Below, in pieces: positions 48,512-62,308 of a stretch of 64,000 nt of DNA. The DNA lies in contig CM076259.1 in the NCBI GenBank assembly GCA_038380795.1, forward strand, positions 78,189,724-78,253,723. The letters run 5' to 3'. Source of the stretch: Pyrocephalus nanus (Eukaryota; Chordata; Aves; Passeriformes; Tyrannidae). The notes under the pieces are model-generated. The model did not search any database and was not told the origin of the DNA. It was given only the letters and a program-made list of their open reading frames with translations. Numbering within the stretch: position 1 is the stretch's first letter; every line of letters starts with the position of its first letter. Position numbers and translations under genes: made by a program.

Positions 48512-51500
48512 TGTGCTGTTTGTGTTCTGTTAAGCACTTTTATTTTTATTGAGGTTATTATATTATTAGATGCTTTTTTATATAAATATAATTTTTTTTG
48601 GTAACACCACCAAACAAAGAATTAGCTTATGATTTTGGTTGCTTCTTGTGCCTTCAATAACGTGAAGCTAAATTCAGTGCAAGTTTCCTGAATTCATGTT
48701 TCTTTCATCATCTTTCCTGGTGCTTTCACTCCCTGTCTATCTGTACAGCTGATAGTGTAGATACAGTTTGCCTTCAGTGGGGCAGATCTAATGGGCTTAT
48801 GAGGATGTCAAAGCTCTAAGCAGAAAGAAGGTTGTGTATTTCCAGTAACGAGCTACAGAGGAAAGGAGGTGCATGCTGAGGTCTGAAAGAGCAGTTATGT
48901 CAACCCACTTGAGGAAAGAAATATGGAAATGGAGTTTTATGGCCACATTGTACATTACGGGGACAAAAGAGAACAGAGAACCTGTGAAAGGGAACAGAAA
49001 TATTTGTGTTACAGTATTGCTTGCAATCAAATACTATAGAGTTGCAACAATGTCTTAATTAAGAATTGCCCTGAATTTGATCACCATATTCAAAGCCATA
49101 AGTAACTCTTTACCACTGTAAACATTATCAAGTTGCTCTTCTCTATGTCTTCGTGTTATACCTTGCTGAGCTCTTCTTTATGCTTTATATTGCCTTTTGT
49201 GAAAAGCATCACAAAGGTTCTTTCTAAAGAAAACAAACCAGGAGCTAGAACATTAAGAGTATATTATATATTTGACCAATCACTTTTATAAAGTCTGATG
49301 CAAGTCTTTAATCTCAGATCCTTGGAGAATGCTTTAGTTTTTAATATTTCTATGACCTTCTCTGGGGGACTGAAAAATTACTTTGAAGTATTAAAGTGGT
49401 GCATGGAGTTTTAGCTGTGTGATTCCCATTAAAGTCAGTAGGAGCCAGGTAGCTAAAACTCAACACAACTATGAAAACACACTCCTTGTGCAGTGTTAAG
49501 TAGTAAAGCAATTCTGTGACATGGCAGTGACATTTTACTGCATTTGCTGGCTTTATAGGTTCACTCAAGGCTTGTATTTTTACTGGAGTTTTACTGTTCA
49601 GTGAAAATAGTAAAGAATTATTCAAAAGCAGGTGTAGGCTATTCTTCTAAAAGGCACAGCTGTTGGGGAAAGCTGGAAAATTACCTATATTTTTAATGTA
49701 AAATGGCAACATCTGTTTTGCAAACTCTGAGCTCGTCACCTGCAGACTGGCCATACTGTAAGCATTTGTTTGAGGTGCCTGAAACTATTTTGCATACTCT
49801 CAGCCCAGGGCCAAAATCAGCCCTTGGTAACCCATGATGCTGGCAGGTGATGGGGATTTCTCAGCTCAGCCATGCTCCTGTCAATGAGAAGGATGAACCA
49901 GTGCTTCCCAGAGGTAGGGCAAAGCAACCTTCCAGAAGAGAAACCTGATCTAATTAATACAGTTTCATTTTGAAATATCTCTACATTTGTCTATATGTGT
50001 TTATGAAGTTTAATTTACACCAATGTGAGGCAAGAAATCAGCTGTTCTGTTCACCTTGCCTAAAATCAGAAAGGAGGATTTAAAGCTTCCAAATTTTGCA
50101 TTTCACAGCAACGTTCAGTAGCCATCTGGACAGCCTTCTAATGACATTCCTACCTGGGCCTGCCATGCCCTCACAATCAAGGACCAGAGCTTTCTACCAG
50201 TGCTGCTGTCTGGTACGTGCTCCTCCCTACAGTAGTGGCTCACAGATGTAGTTTCTGAGTGGAGTCCTCCAAGTTGCAAGAGATGAGTAGATGAGGTGTA
50301 TTGTCATAAAAGGTTCTCAAGGGAATAAACTTAAAGCTATCCTATCTGTTAGGCAGCACTGAAAACTCAAAATCAATTACTCCAGAGTATTGGGGCCTGA
50401 GTTCATCACTGATATAACACAGCCTACAATACTCAAAAGATAAATCTAGACATTAACATCCAACTACAGCTTCTTGATATGGCCAATGATATGCAGACAT
50501 TTACATTTTCACAAAAAAATTGACTCAAAGCACAAACTGCAGAGATAAAAATTCCATATCAAAGAGGAGTTCTGCAGCACTTCTGTTTTGAAACAGGGCG
50601 CTGCATTTGGAAGTCATAGTGTTGACTTCCTTGGGCCCATCACTTATATGAAACAGATGTTCTGAGCTTCCTTGGGTTCTTTTCAAACCTTCTGAGAAGA
50701 CCATAGTGATGAAATACTGACCTATACCATAGGATACAGGCACAAGGCCAAGCACTTAGTTTTCCTGCTCTGCTACCCCATGCATGTTTATACTGACCTG
50801 TTGGGAAATGTATAGTGATATTTATTGCTACGTGACAATAGAGAGTAACTCTTCTCATATGGTTAATGCAAAATTACGTTTCTGAAATTTTTAAACAGCA
50901 CAGTGCATGAGTGTGCATCTGTATTTGCATATTTAATTCAATTACTAGAAAAATCTTGCCTTTGATTTGCAAAAGATAGCAAACATCTGAAAAACAGAAG
51001 AAATAATAGTATCATTACATTAGCTTTATTAGACTTTTCAGGCCTACAGATGTAAATAGAATATGATTTTATTTAATAGATTATTATTTTATTATTAATT
51101 TCTCTTTAATTGAGAAATTTTTTGTAGTATGCAGAGTCTAAATTGAATTTTCATTACGTACCTATTCAGGGACCAGTCCAAATGATTCTTTAAGCAGTTT
51201 AGGAAAAAAAAAATGCTCATTGAAGACTTGTTAAGTCGTGTGAGAATATGCATTAAATGCTTATCTCTCCTGTGGGTATGTAGGTATCAGCTACTTGGTT
51301 TACTGTGTGAGGTTTAATGCTTTTCTTCTAATTTCTAATGAACTTTACCACCAGACTACTTGATCATGACTAAGCCTATGAACAATGCAAATGGAATTGC
51401 CCCCTGATGGTGAGGAATGGGGCCCAGATGGCCCTTAAAAGGTGATAATTAGGAAATATAGCATATCTGAGTAGCTAGAAAGAGAGAAATTTGTTGAAGA

Positions 51501-54500
51501 CAGTCAATCTGTTTGAAGCAATGGTCTTTCCCTTAATTATATAGATTTTCATTTAAGGCTGCTCTCAAGTAAATTTTCCCAGAAAATTTTATTTGCAACT
51601 AGAAACTAGAAACCACTGATTCTGCTTCTCCCTGTTTTAAATTCTCTGTGGAAACTTTTCGTGTTGTCTTCAAAATAAGAGTGACAGGCTGGCTGTATAT
51701 GTTGCCGTAGTACTTTGGGTTGTAGGTACCCTTCTGCTGTGAAATGGCAGCAAAATGAGAAGCACCAGAGATACAGATATTGGTACATTGTAAAACAAAT
51801 GTATTACCAGAATTCAACTGTAAATTCTGCTTGATGAGGATTTGCTTGCTTCTAGAAAGATTTGTCACTGTTCTGAGCATTTCTTTGCCTTTTCGGCATT
51901 TCATGAAAGCTCAGATTTTTATTTCTCTATTTAACTTTATAACTTTATTAAAACACTGTAGTTTGGAAATATATTGTTGCTTTATATTATAGATCAAATG
52001 GTAATGAAATAGTACACAGGTCATTTAAGGCTTTCCATTGTAGCTCTCACTTTACAGCTGCCTCATGAAATGAGGTTTTATGTTGATTGCATTTGCTGTG
52101 TGTGGGGAAGGGACATCCTTCTGGGAGGATGTTACAGGGTTAAAAAACAAGTTACTGGTAAATCCACTACTATTAATTTTGTAAATTCAGTAAACTGTGT
52201 CCCTGAGAGTTATGTGACACATATCGGAGTTTCAGACAACAGGTAGATAGATGTAAATGAAGAGCCATATCACAGGTATTAGTTTTTTGAATATGAAATG
52301 TTGACTTGAATTCGAGTGTTGAACACAAGCCTGTGACAAGTATTTAGCAGTAAAATCTGTTGTGGTGGCCTGCTTGCCTTGAGCTTACATCATGATTCAC
52401 CGTGTCAGAAGTAATTCTCCAAAACACAGGTTTGAAGCCTCGCGGACTGTGTTTTATTGCTGTGAGAGAGGATAGACTCGCTGACAGACTAGGGAAGGTC
52501 CTCCAGGAGGATTTTTTGTCCCATAAAATATTTAATTTTATCTCATATTCTGTCTTTTAGGAGACAGTACAATGTTCTTACCCTGTCACATTGAAATGAA
52601 AATATAGGGCTCAGCAGCCACTGTACTGCCTGAGCCCAAAAGTGCTCTGATTGTCATTGTCTGTGTTAACCTCCACCTTATGTTATGTATTGTCCTCGGT
52701 TTCTAAATGCATTTTCCTCAACTTCTCCTTGGCTGAATTGGGATCATTAAAAGGTCAAGTTTCCAGATCTTTAAATATCAGTGCATTACTGGTTTCTCTT
52801 CTGCTTGACCCTCATCTTCTTGCTAGGAACCAAAATCTAGTGCTAAAGGAAAGCCAGCCTATTGAGATGGAAGCTCCAGGAAAATGTGTCTTTCCATAAT
52901 TTCTTTTGATTTTCTTTCTTCCAAGTCTAAGGTACTCTAGTGAATAGGATGATATCTATTTAGTTGTTGCTTCTGTGTCTAGAAGTCTTATTGCAGAAAG
53001 TAAAAATATTTTCAGGACTTTGAATACACTTATAACATCTTGTTTGATGATGCAAATAATATTAAATGCTAGTATTAATATGATGTGTAACTAAAAGGTA
53101 GTCTTTTCGTCAGTTTGCTGTCAGATTGATCTGACATTGTTATAATATACCTGTAAATTGCTCCTCGGGCAGATAGTGATCTGACCAATATTTTTTTTTA
53201 GTTAATAGTTGTTTTAGTTAAGAGTTAAAAGTTTTGAAGCATGAAAGCAAAGTTTATGAAATTCTCACATTTTTAGGAGAGTTTTAAAACTATTAGTTAT
53301 CACATAGATAAAATCTAAATTTTAAAGAATAGCTCTGGCTGACAGTATTTAAATTCAAATTAGTATAATTTTAGGAGACGTGTGACTACTGAAGTGCCAA
53401 AAAACTACCAGCTGTAAGTGTGTGTGTGGGCGGAAATAGTAAATAAACACAGCAGATTTTGTCCTCCCCACCTCACATATCACAGCATACTGTAAATAAA
53501 AATGTCATTTCAGCAAGGCCTGTGGGATTCACCATGTGCCTGATTCAGGAGTGGTCCAGACACAGACCCCACCAATCAGCATCCACGTCTACAGCCAGAT
53601 CCAGCGTGCAAGTGAGAGCAGTCACGGTGAGAATCGTCTGCGGCCCTTGCACAATTTCGATGATTTCCTGAGTATTGGAATAGCACTGCGTATTTGGATA
53701 AAAGAAGTTTAGCACACACACAAGAGAGGGTGTTGTTCTTCTTGATTGTGAGTTTTCCACATGCTCAGCTTTACGCCCATCTGAAGCAACAAACACATCC
53801 AAGTAGATGGAGTTAAAGGTGTATAAAGAGAAAGCAAAAGAAACAGACAGTTGATGTTTGTACGTAGGAAGTAGTTTGCCTGTTCATCACTTCCAGAAGT
53901 GACTTTCCATTTGCCAAGTCATGTGGTTTCTTTCCAGCAGGCTCCCACCTTTCCTTCCTTCTGTGCTGCCTACTCCAGGAGGCTGTGGTCCCTCCCCTGC
54001 CATAAGAGAAGGCTTTGCTGCCACCCCAGTGTATCTCCCAAGTCTCCCGTGCGCTGCATTTCTTTTTGTTCTGTCTGTTTTTAGCCAAATAAGCAAATCT
54101 TACCTGCTAGGCATGATGCCACTGCTTCCCAGTGTTTCTGTAGGATCAACATTTTGGGTTCCCTTCTGCTTTGAATGGAATAATTGGGGTTATTCTGCTG
54201 CTCTTTTGCAGCTGGTTTAAAAAAAAAAAAAAAAAATAGAAAGACTCTTACTGCCATTAATGTTGAATGTTATTAAAAAAGTGTTGTGGTCTCTCCATCC
54301 ATCCCAGCCTACCAAAAACCTTCCAGAACGTTCCAGATTCTGTCATTTTAAAAGTAAATTATTGCAAGGTTAATTTTACATGGCAGGAAGGAGAAGTCAG
54401 AGGTGGAGGGTTACTGCACAGCATTCTGATGCAATTCAGTGTGCTTGCTCTGTTTATTATAATTGATTGGGAATGGTTAAAGTACCTAACAGCTGCCTAC

Positions 54501-56980
54501 TATATTGTGCTGATATTTATATGGTACTTTTATATTCTGTCTGAAACCATAAGCACAAAGGGTTTCTAAAGAATTAATATAAAACTTGCTTGTAAAATTC
54601 CACGGTTTATAGCACAATTCGTTTGGTGCAGACCTGTTTGGTTTATGTGGGTAGATGCTGCTTAACTCAGCACGATCCTTTTCCATGTTTCTCTCACACA
54701 GAAAAACTCCACGTTTTGAAAAGCTTAAAACCTTTTATCTGACTGAGACAAGCCTAACATCTCTTTGCAAGGAATAATTTCTGAAGTAGGTGACAGGTAT
54801 ACATGCAAGATTAATGTGGCATAGATATCCCAAAGTACTTTAAGTCACTTGGATAACCAGTGGCCACTTTTCCCTAGCACTTGAAACCTTTTGTTTAGGA
54901 TTAACTCTTTAGTAGCTTGCTTTTTACCCCTTTCAAACAGACAGCCTATGGCTTGGTCTAGGCCATGATACCAGTGCAAACTTGCTCAGGACCATCTTTT
55001 CCCTTTATCCAGTGACCACACTTGCCATGAGATGGGCCTCTTCTGATACTTTCTCCAAAGCTAACATGGGGTTTGTGGCTCCTGGTTTCCTGCTCTGGTT
55101 GGGGTAAACCATAAGCCCTTTTCCTCCTAAGCCTGTGACCATTGGAAGGCTTTGTACCACCTTCATCCAGCTGTGCTGGCCTGTCAGTGAAGGAGCATAA
55201 TAAGCTGAGGGGAAATTTACAGCTCTTTCTAGTTATTGGTAAACACTTGCTCTGGAGCCTCTTCCACTACTCCTGTGGTTGCTTCTCCAGCTTCAGTGAC
55301 TTTCTGGGAGTCACTGTATTTCAGTCCCATAAATAACATTATTCTAATACTGCCTGCAAATATTCTGATTAACTCAACTGGGAGCATGCAAAAGCTGAGC
55401 TGGTTGGGATAAACTGAAGGGATTGGGAGAAAGAGAGCAAGTTATTAGTCCCAAGTCAGTGGCTTTGCTAAGGGCAAAGGAGGTATGATGTGAATTTTTT
55501 CCAAGTCCTTTCTGACTGCAGATGGTGGTGAGACTGTCCTGGACATCTCTACCTCCCAGGAGACTGGTCTTTCCCCAACCCATAGCATCTTGGGACTTGC
55601 CTTCAGACTTGGTGTTTGACTGTGGAAGAACACCTTGCAACTGGTGGGCCAGCCCTGTCCCGTGACAAACTGAACATGGCTGGAAAGCAAGTTTTCTTGG
55701 AGCAGTGTTAGTTGTGTATTTCACTGAGCATTAGTCCTACCTGATGCTATAAACTCACTCAGTTGCCTTGCTTTGGTGTTATGCCTGCTGGGGCACTTGA
55801 GTCTCTAATCCCCTCCCTGAATGAGGTTTCAATGAATTTGCACCTGAAACACTAAAACCCTCAAAGTTTTAACATGTGTGGTAATAATGCTAAGAGTATT
55901 CTGGTTTTTAACTGTGTGGTTCCCACATTTCCAAACTTTTCTGTGCAATCAGATGGCCTTGAGATTTACCATCTTTTAAAAGTTGGCATGTGGGTCTGTG
56001 ACTCCTCAGAAAGTCAGGGTGAACAAAAGACAGCATACCATGTTTTATAATGCTGATAAATCCCGGGGGCACAGTTAGCATACTGAATGTTAACAAAAAT
56101 GAGAAGAGGCAAATGCCTCCATGAGCGCGGCTATTTGTGCCCATTTTTTTTCATGAGCTGGATTTAGCTTTAATGAATGCATCAGTGTGGCAGGAGCATC
56201 AGAGGCACTCCCTGCCTCTTCCCACCCTTCCCACCCCTGGTCCGGATGTTATTACACAATGTTAAGCATATTCTTTCCTGGGCATTTGCAAAAGAATAGG
56301 AAGATTACCTTATTTTCATGTCTATAGCCTGCATCACAGATAACTTGTTAGAAGTACTTATACTTGAAAATAAGGCTGTGGTTAATCTGCACCCGCAGAA
56401 AAACCTGTATTAAATAAAGAGTCAGGAGCAGGGTGGGATTAGAGAGAGAAAAAACTAATTGGTCACGCAGAAGCTCTTGGGCCACTGGAAGAAGAGTAAA
56501 CTCCCCATCACATGCATTCTCCTCATTTTGTTTCAATTTGTATTTGAACACTTAAATCATGGATTGCATATATGAAAAGAGGAAACTAGGAATTTGTGCT
56601 TTGGGAAAGGAGCAAAGCTGCCTGCTTTAATACTGTGCTTAGTAGTGGGATATAAGGAAGTGGCCTTCACTTTGCAAAGCAGTTTTGAGTTCAGGTAGCT
56701 AATATACATCTGCTGAGCTCAGGTAAAAACACAGTGAAGAGGAGGCACTTCGGTTTTGTTCTGAGGTCATACCCTGACTCTACATGGAGTTAACCTTCTG
56801 ACAAAAATGAAGTACCTAGTTTCCAGTGTCATCCTACCTGCCAATATCTGCCATGGACAAGTTATTTCAGTGGGGGAAAAAAAAAAAAAAAGCAAGCTGC
56901 TTTTTTATCAGGGAGAAGCCTGAGGTGATGGAATCCTCAGCCTTACAAAAATATAAATGACCAGGCTTTGATTCCTGCAG
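48512..56980. other. AT-rich non-coding stretch
   Basis: No gene is supported over about 8.5 kb. A MIR-like word pair (CCCATTAAAGTCAGTAGGAG) at about 49430-49450 suggests another old repeat relic. An A-run lies at about 54219-54236 and another at about 56877-56891. An exon-like segment on the minus strand at 54104-54211 is treated as a finding. Confidence 0.5.
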
Positions 56981-56981
56981 C

Positions 56982-57134
56982 AGGTTTAAGGCTGATTATT
57001 TTAAGAACCGTTGAAACCTGAAGCCGCAGCCCTCTGATTACAGTCCTAGTCTGTATTTGTCATAGTGCAGTAATGATTTCTAACATCTATTTTAGTTTGG
57101 ATTTAGAGAGAGAGAGGCAACCTACACTGAAGTG
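56982..57134 (+). repeat. tandem duplication, copy 1
   Basis: This 153-bp unit matches the one at 57170-57324. Shared landmarks in order are AGGTTTAAG, GATTATTTTAAGAAC, AGCCTGAAAC-like, GATTA, GCAGTA, TTCTAACATCT, TTTTAG and CCTACACTGAA. The unit contains no coding frame and no recognised repeat family. Confidence 0.75.
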
Positions 57135-57169
57135 TATTACCATGGTCTGACTTGTGAGCATTGTGTAGG

Positions 57170-57324
57170 AGGTTTAAGTCAGATTATTTTAAGAACTCAA
57201 CAAGCCTGAAACAGCATTTTTATGATTATAGCTTTTTTCCCCCCCATCCTTTCCACCCGGAGCAGTAGTGAATTCTAACATCTCTTTTAGCTGGCTTTAG
57301 AGCAGAGCCAGCCTACACTGAATT
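57170..57324 (+). repeat. tandem duplication, copy 2
   Basis: This 155-bp unit lies in the same orientation, 188 bp downstream of copy 1. It differs by substitutions throughout and a pyrimidine-rich replacement (TTTTTTCCCCCCCATCC) in the middle. Identity outside that segment is roughly three quarters by eye, so the duplication is old or one copy evolves fast. Confidence 0.75.
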
Positions 57325-59859
57325 GGCCTCTTTTGATGCTACAGTATTGACTGAGGGGAGGGACAGATGGAACAAAAATCCTAATTGCCCAAACTTACAA
57401 TAGGTTCCCAGCAGCAGCCATCACAAAAGAAATGTTAATGCAGCAAAAGGTAAATGGAAGGAAGCTAAACCCAACTTGCAGACAATTCAAAACCTACATC
57501 AATTTATTTTAAACTGCTTCCTGCAGTTTGTGAACACCTTCCTTGTCATAGTAGAATTGTATTTGTTTTTACATTAGTCACTGCTCTGCAGAAGTCTTAT
57601 CATGCTTCTGCAATTTGTAAAGTAACTGGAAAATTCCATCTTGGGATGAGGAACAAATGACTTCCTATGGTCCAGGCCAACTCTGTTGAAGTTATTTGTT
57701 GCAAATGGTCAAGTTGCCCTGTATAGTCTTCAGAGCTGCAGCTAAACACCATCTTTCCTGGCAGTGAGACATGAGGGTATCTGCAAGCACAACAAATGGC
57801 AGCAGTATTTTGGTGTTTCAGCCTCAAAATGAGGGGGCAAAATGTCAGTACTCATCTATCCATCCGTCCGTCCATCTCACAACAATTTTGTTAACGTGTC
57901 ATTCATCACAATTATATCTGCCATATTTTCTGTTCCATTTCCATTTTCTGATTCCCTTACCTATATGTCTGCCTTTTAAAATGTAGCTCCTGAGGATGAT
58001 GTTACAATTAACAGCGTGCTGTAAACTGAAGAGTGCATTGCAAGAAGCCTGTGTCCCTGATCCATGCCATGAAAAGCTCCCCCTCATTAAACGTATTTTA
58101 AGAGTTAGTGTCTTTGGCTGACCATCACTAAACTTTTCTAATAATGGGCACAGCCGAGGACCATTTTGCCAGTTCTTAGACTTCCAAAGTAGGCATTAAT
58201 TCAAGATACAGCTTTAACATGCTTTTAGCCAGTGTTAAGAATCTGTAATGACAGAGCAAGCCCCCTTATCTTAGACCAAAACTTTGCTATTTTGGAAAAT
58301 GATCCATTCTCTAAAAGAGACATCCATCATAAGTAATTAATATCTAATTTTCTAGCTTTTGTTTGGGATGATTTTCATAGACTGTTTGGAGTCCACGGTT
58401 CTACAGCTGATGGATACCTGCAGTTATACTCTCAGGAGAAGCAAATATAACTCTTTTAAAATATAAGTAAGGTGGGAACTGGTCCATATTTAGCCCAGAA
58501 GATTTTAATTTTTTTTTTACTGTGTTAATAAAGAAATCATTAATAGTAAGTTGTCAAGGACCATGCCTGGAAACTAAATGGTGTCATGGCTGGCTTAGTA
58601 CCTTATTGAATTTGGCAGTCAGCTTCCTTCCTGGCCTTCTCATGACCACACATCACACCAGCAAAATCTCTCATGTGGACAAGAGCTGCAGAGGACAAAG
58701 CCTTCAGCCAGTGGGCCAAAGGAAGTTATTTATGCGATTTTGTGTTTAATCAGAAGCTTTCTTAGTCTCTATACATACAATTTAAAGTACTCTGCCATCG
58801 AGATAGCTTTATAAAGAAAAATGAACTTCTCAGATGCAACTGCATTTGTCCAGCCATGGGATCATATTCAGAGAGGTGGTCGGTGCCTCCCTGTTCCTCT
58901 GCACCCAGAACAAGGCAGTAAGGGTCTTGGAGGTGGCTTTTAATGTGAACATGCTTACACGAACATACTTGTAGGATGATCTGTGATGCTTTTTTGTTCA
59001 AAAAAGCCCTGCAGTTATCTGTATGGTTTGACATTATTCTGACATATTTTGGCAAAAAACATGGAAGTTCCAAGTGCACAAGTCAGACGCAGAGTTGGGC
59101 TTTAGGGTTACCTGTAGGTGCCTTGTAAATAGTAAAAATGCTAAGTAATAAAGCTTTTAGAAGTTCCTGCAGAAAACCTTGCCACAGCTCCCTACAAGGC
59201 TTCTACCCTCCCTCCCAAGGTGCCAAGGTACAGTTGGTGTTTTCCACTCTTGCATTTACCTTGCTGCTTCTAAAGCTGTACCCCCAAAAAGCCCCCCTCT
59301 ACTCACACTACAAAACTGCTGTTCATTTATGCTCAGAAACCTCTAATGGGATCATGGTCAGTTGCTGCATCCAACATTTGTGACCATCGCTTTTGTTCTG
59401 GAAAACCTTATAATTTCCGTCTCCGTCCGCAGCATGGTCTCAAGTGTGTGGATGGAGGAGGGCAGCTGCCAGCTCTCCCCCTCCCATCCCCTCATCCAGC
59501 TCCAGCTGGGTTCAAGATTTAGCTTTTAATTATAAAGTGCTTTTTCCCACCTCTGTCTGATTATTAACCCCTTCTTTACCTGGTATGTGCACCACTGGTG
59601 GGAACGCTGTGAAAACACCAACCTAGGGTCCCTGGGGAGATGCATCTGGTGCTGCACAGCAGAGGGGTTTTCGTTAGCAGAAACATCTCTCCTTCTCCTG
59701 TTTCCCTTTCTGCCTCCTTTTCCAGGTGAGAGTGAGTGAAACTTGCGTTCTTGTGAGCTCAATTGCTTCCACCCTGTAGCCACCCTCTACTGTGGGGCAC
59801 TTGGTTTCAATGCCTGGCAGCAGTGTCGCTTGCTGTTCCCGTCCACAGTAACAATCCAA
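57325..59859. other. non-coding sequence
   Basis: No gene is recognised. A short (CATC/CGTC)n-like tract occurs at about 57852-57876. Frames of up to 105 codons (58762-59079, minus) have no family signature. Confidence 0.5.
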
Positions 59860-60130
59860 GGTCTGTATATTTAGTTATAAAAGTCAAAGGTTAAGTGATT
59901 TGGGAATAAAATGTCACTTAATGCGACAGAAACGCGACAGAACTGAACCTGCTGATGCTTGCATTACTCCTGGGGTTTTCTTTTTGCTTGCAGGCTCAGT
60001 GTTAAGTAATTTTATTAACTGAGGAGGGGGAAACAAATTATTTGCTAACATTTTTATCCTATTGCAAAATTTATTGCGTGTTGCTTCATAAGGTTTTGAA
60101 AGCAACACAGTTGTAAAGGCAAGGAAAGTA
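59860..60130. promoter_or_regulatory. candidate conserved non-coding element with DR1-like site
   Basis: AAGTCAAAGGTTA at 59881-59893 differs from the nuclear receptor DR1 consensus AGGTCAAAGGTCA at two positions (HNF4/RXR/COUP-TF type). GCGACAGAA follows twice, at 59923-59931 and 59934-59942, exactly 11 bp apart. CpGs persist in AT-rich surroundings and no frame or repeat family is seen. Confidence 0.35.
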
Positions 60131-62308
60131 AAAATCGAACGTGTTTGATTTTTTTTTTCTTTTGGAGGTGTTATTTAAAACATTGTGCGATTAGTCAAAA
60201 AGATTAATTGTTGCTTGTGGCTAAACAGATGATAAATTTTAAAATTATATTATTACAGTGTGTCAGCATAAAAGCTCTGTGTCCCAAGTGTGTCGCCTTT
60301 TTATGTTTCTGTTGACAAGGTTCACATTTTATAGCACACTACCAGAAAGTGTTGACACATATTCAGATCACTGATTAAATGTTTTTAAAACGTGCCACTC
60401 AGAAACTAACCCTGATGGTCTTGGAGACAGGCATTTTAGAAGTCTGAATGCATTTCCCTTCATCAGTTAGGTTGTAACACAGTGAGCAGTATTAATTAGC
60501 AATTCTCTTTTTTTGCTTAAATTTTAGAACATTACTTTGGAACAGAGCTATTTATAATATATTTTTAGGCACATATTTTTAAGGTTGTCTTCAATATCAT
60601 ATCAAAAGTGTACCTTAAATAGTTCCTTAGATGCTGAGATGGAAAAAAAAATAATCTTTTTCATATAGGAGTTCGTGGAGGTGTTTTTTGCTTTGGAGGT
60701 TTTTTGCTTTTGCTTATTGTTAATGCTTTGATTTGTCTATCTCAAGACCTTTGGATGATGTTAAAAATTACAAGGCAGTGTGTTTGTAATTTCAAGCTGA
60801 GGTGCTCTCCTTACTTTGGAGATTTCACTCATGACTTGTTCCAAGTCCTGCGGTGTGATTTTCCACCTCAGACATTTTCTCCTGCATGGAATTGCCTGGT
60901 GTTGGATAAACTTCCTCTAGACCCACCATTCAAGTTTACTCAACCACTTTTTATGTCTGGTGTCACAAGTTGCTGGGCAGTTCCCATTGCCACTGCTTTC
61001 ACAGAAGGGCTGCTTCTTCCCTCAGAAAATTCATAGGATAAAAAGCAAAACTGGTCCTGAAAGCACAGGTTGGGACCCAGGCGTTTCCTCCCCAGACCTG
61101 CTCACTTTTTCACATTCAGGCATCTTTATTTTTTCTGCTCTCATCTATTTTCTGTTCTTGGAAACCAAACAGCCCATTTGCAGGGATAACCATAGTTTTA
61201 GTATGACTTGATTGTAAAAATCCCTCCTGTAAGTTGTCATGTGTTTCAGCCTCCTGAGCCTGAGCGTAACATCAGTATCCCAGCTCTTGCTCTGGACAGC
61301 AGCTGCTGCTGGGTTGCTGCTTCACAGACTGTCCTTCAAAAGAAAATACTTAACTCTCATTAGAAAAACATTACTTTTCATTGGAGATATGCTGTGAAGC
61401 TTAACTTGATATTTTCTACTGTGTTTGAGGTTTTTCTAAGAGAGAAGATGTTGCTGAAATATGAAACATGCCATCTATTAGTGCCCTTTCTCAGCATTTG
61501 CGACTGAGTCTCCTGAGTGAAGCTGTAGTATTTCTGGAGTGAAAAGTTTAGTCAAGTAAGAATACCAGGTTTACAAATTACCTTGCTATTTCATGGAATA
61601 GGAATGTTTAAAACACTGTAAGCATATCTATAGTTATCTCATCTCTTGGTTCACTGCTAGATTTTGCTCTCTATCAAACTCTACTCATATTATGAATGCC
61701 ATCTCTATTCTGTTTTGTTTTCTGGCAATACAACTATTCAGAGATTTTTTTTTTTTTCTGGAAAACACTACTAAAATTTTGGGCAAATGGGGAAGCTGAC
61801 TGAGTGGATAAGGAATTTTTAATTGCACTGTTTAAAGCCTTTGCATGCTGTGTTTTATCCATCATTAAAAAGAAAATGTGGGGCTTCAACTTCAGTTTCT
61901 AGTGAAAACTCCCTGTAAACATTTTTAAATAAAAAAGATTTGAAAGAAGACTTCCTCCCATCTTTATGAATTGAAATAACCTATCGGGGGTAAATAAGTC
62001 CTATTTTTACATCTGTAGGTCCTGGAAAGCATCACATATATTCTCAAATACAGCAGATGACAGAGACCTATCAATCTCCCATCTGCTCTTGTTGTGATGT
62101 TGACCTGTCTCTTGTTTTCCTTTCCTGTTATGCTACTGAGGAGCATTTTTCTAGTGCCTGGACCATGAAACAAACCTGTCCATGGGGCCGTGGTGCAGCC
62201 ACGTGTACAGCAAGTCCCTCCAGTCACCACCTCACCTGGGAGCCCCCTTCTTGTTTTGCTCCTGCCGTCTGGGCCTGCCACATTTATGCTTGTCCTCTCT
62301 GCCAGCAG
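60131..62308. other. non-coding sequence
   Basis: No gene is supported. A 110-codon plus frame at 60704-61036 has no family match. A T-run occurs near 61746-61758. A pyrimidine-rich segment before 62308 precedes an exon-like stretch treated as a finding. Confidence 0.45.

Noticed and set aside
53545..53802. 85-codon minus frame with scattered CpGs
   Set aside because: No acceptor or donor at suitable positions and no recognisable domain.
60704..61036. 110-codon plus frame
   Set aside because: No splice sites at its ends in phase, no family signature, and length within chance expectation for 64 kb in six frames.
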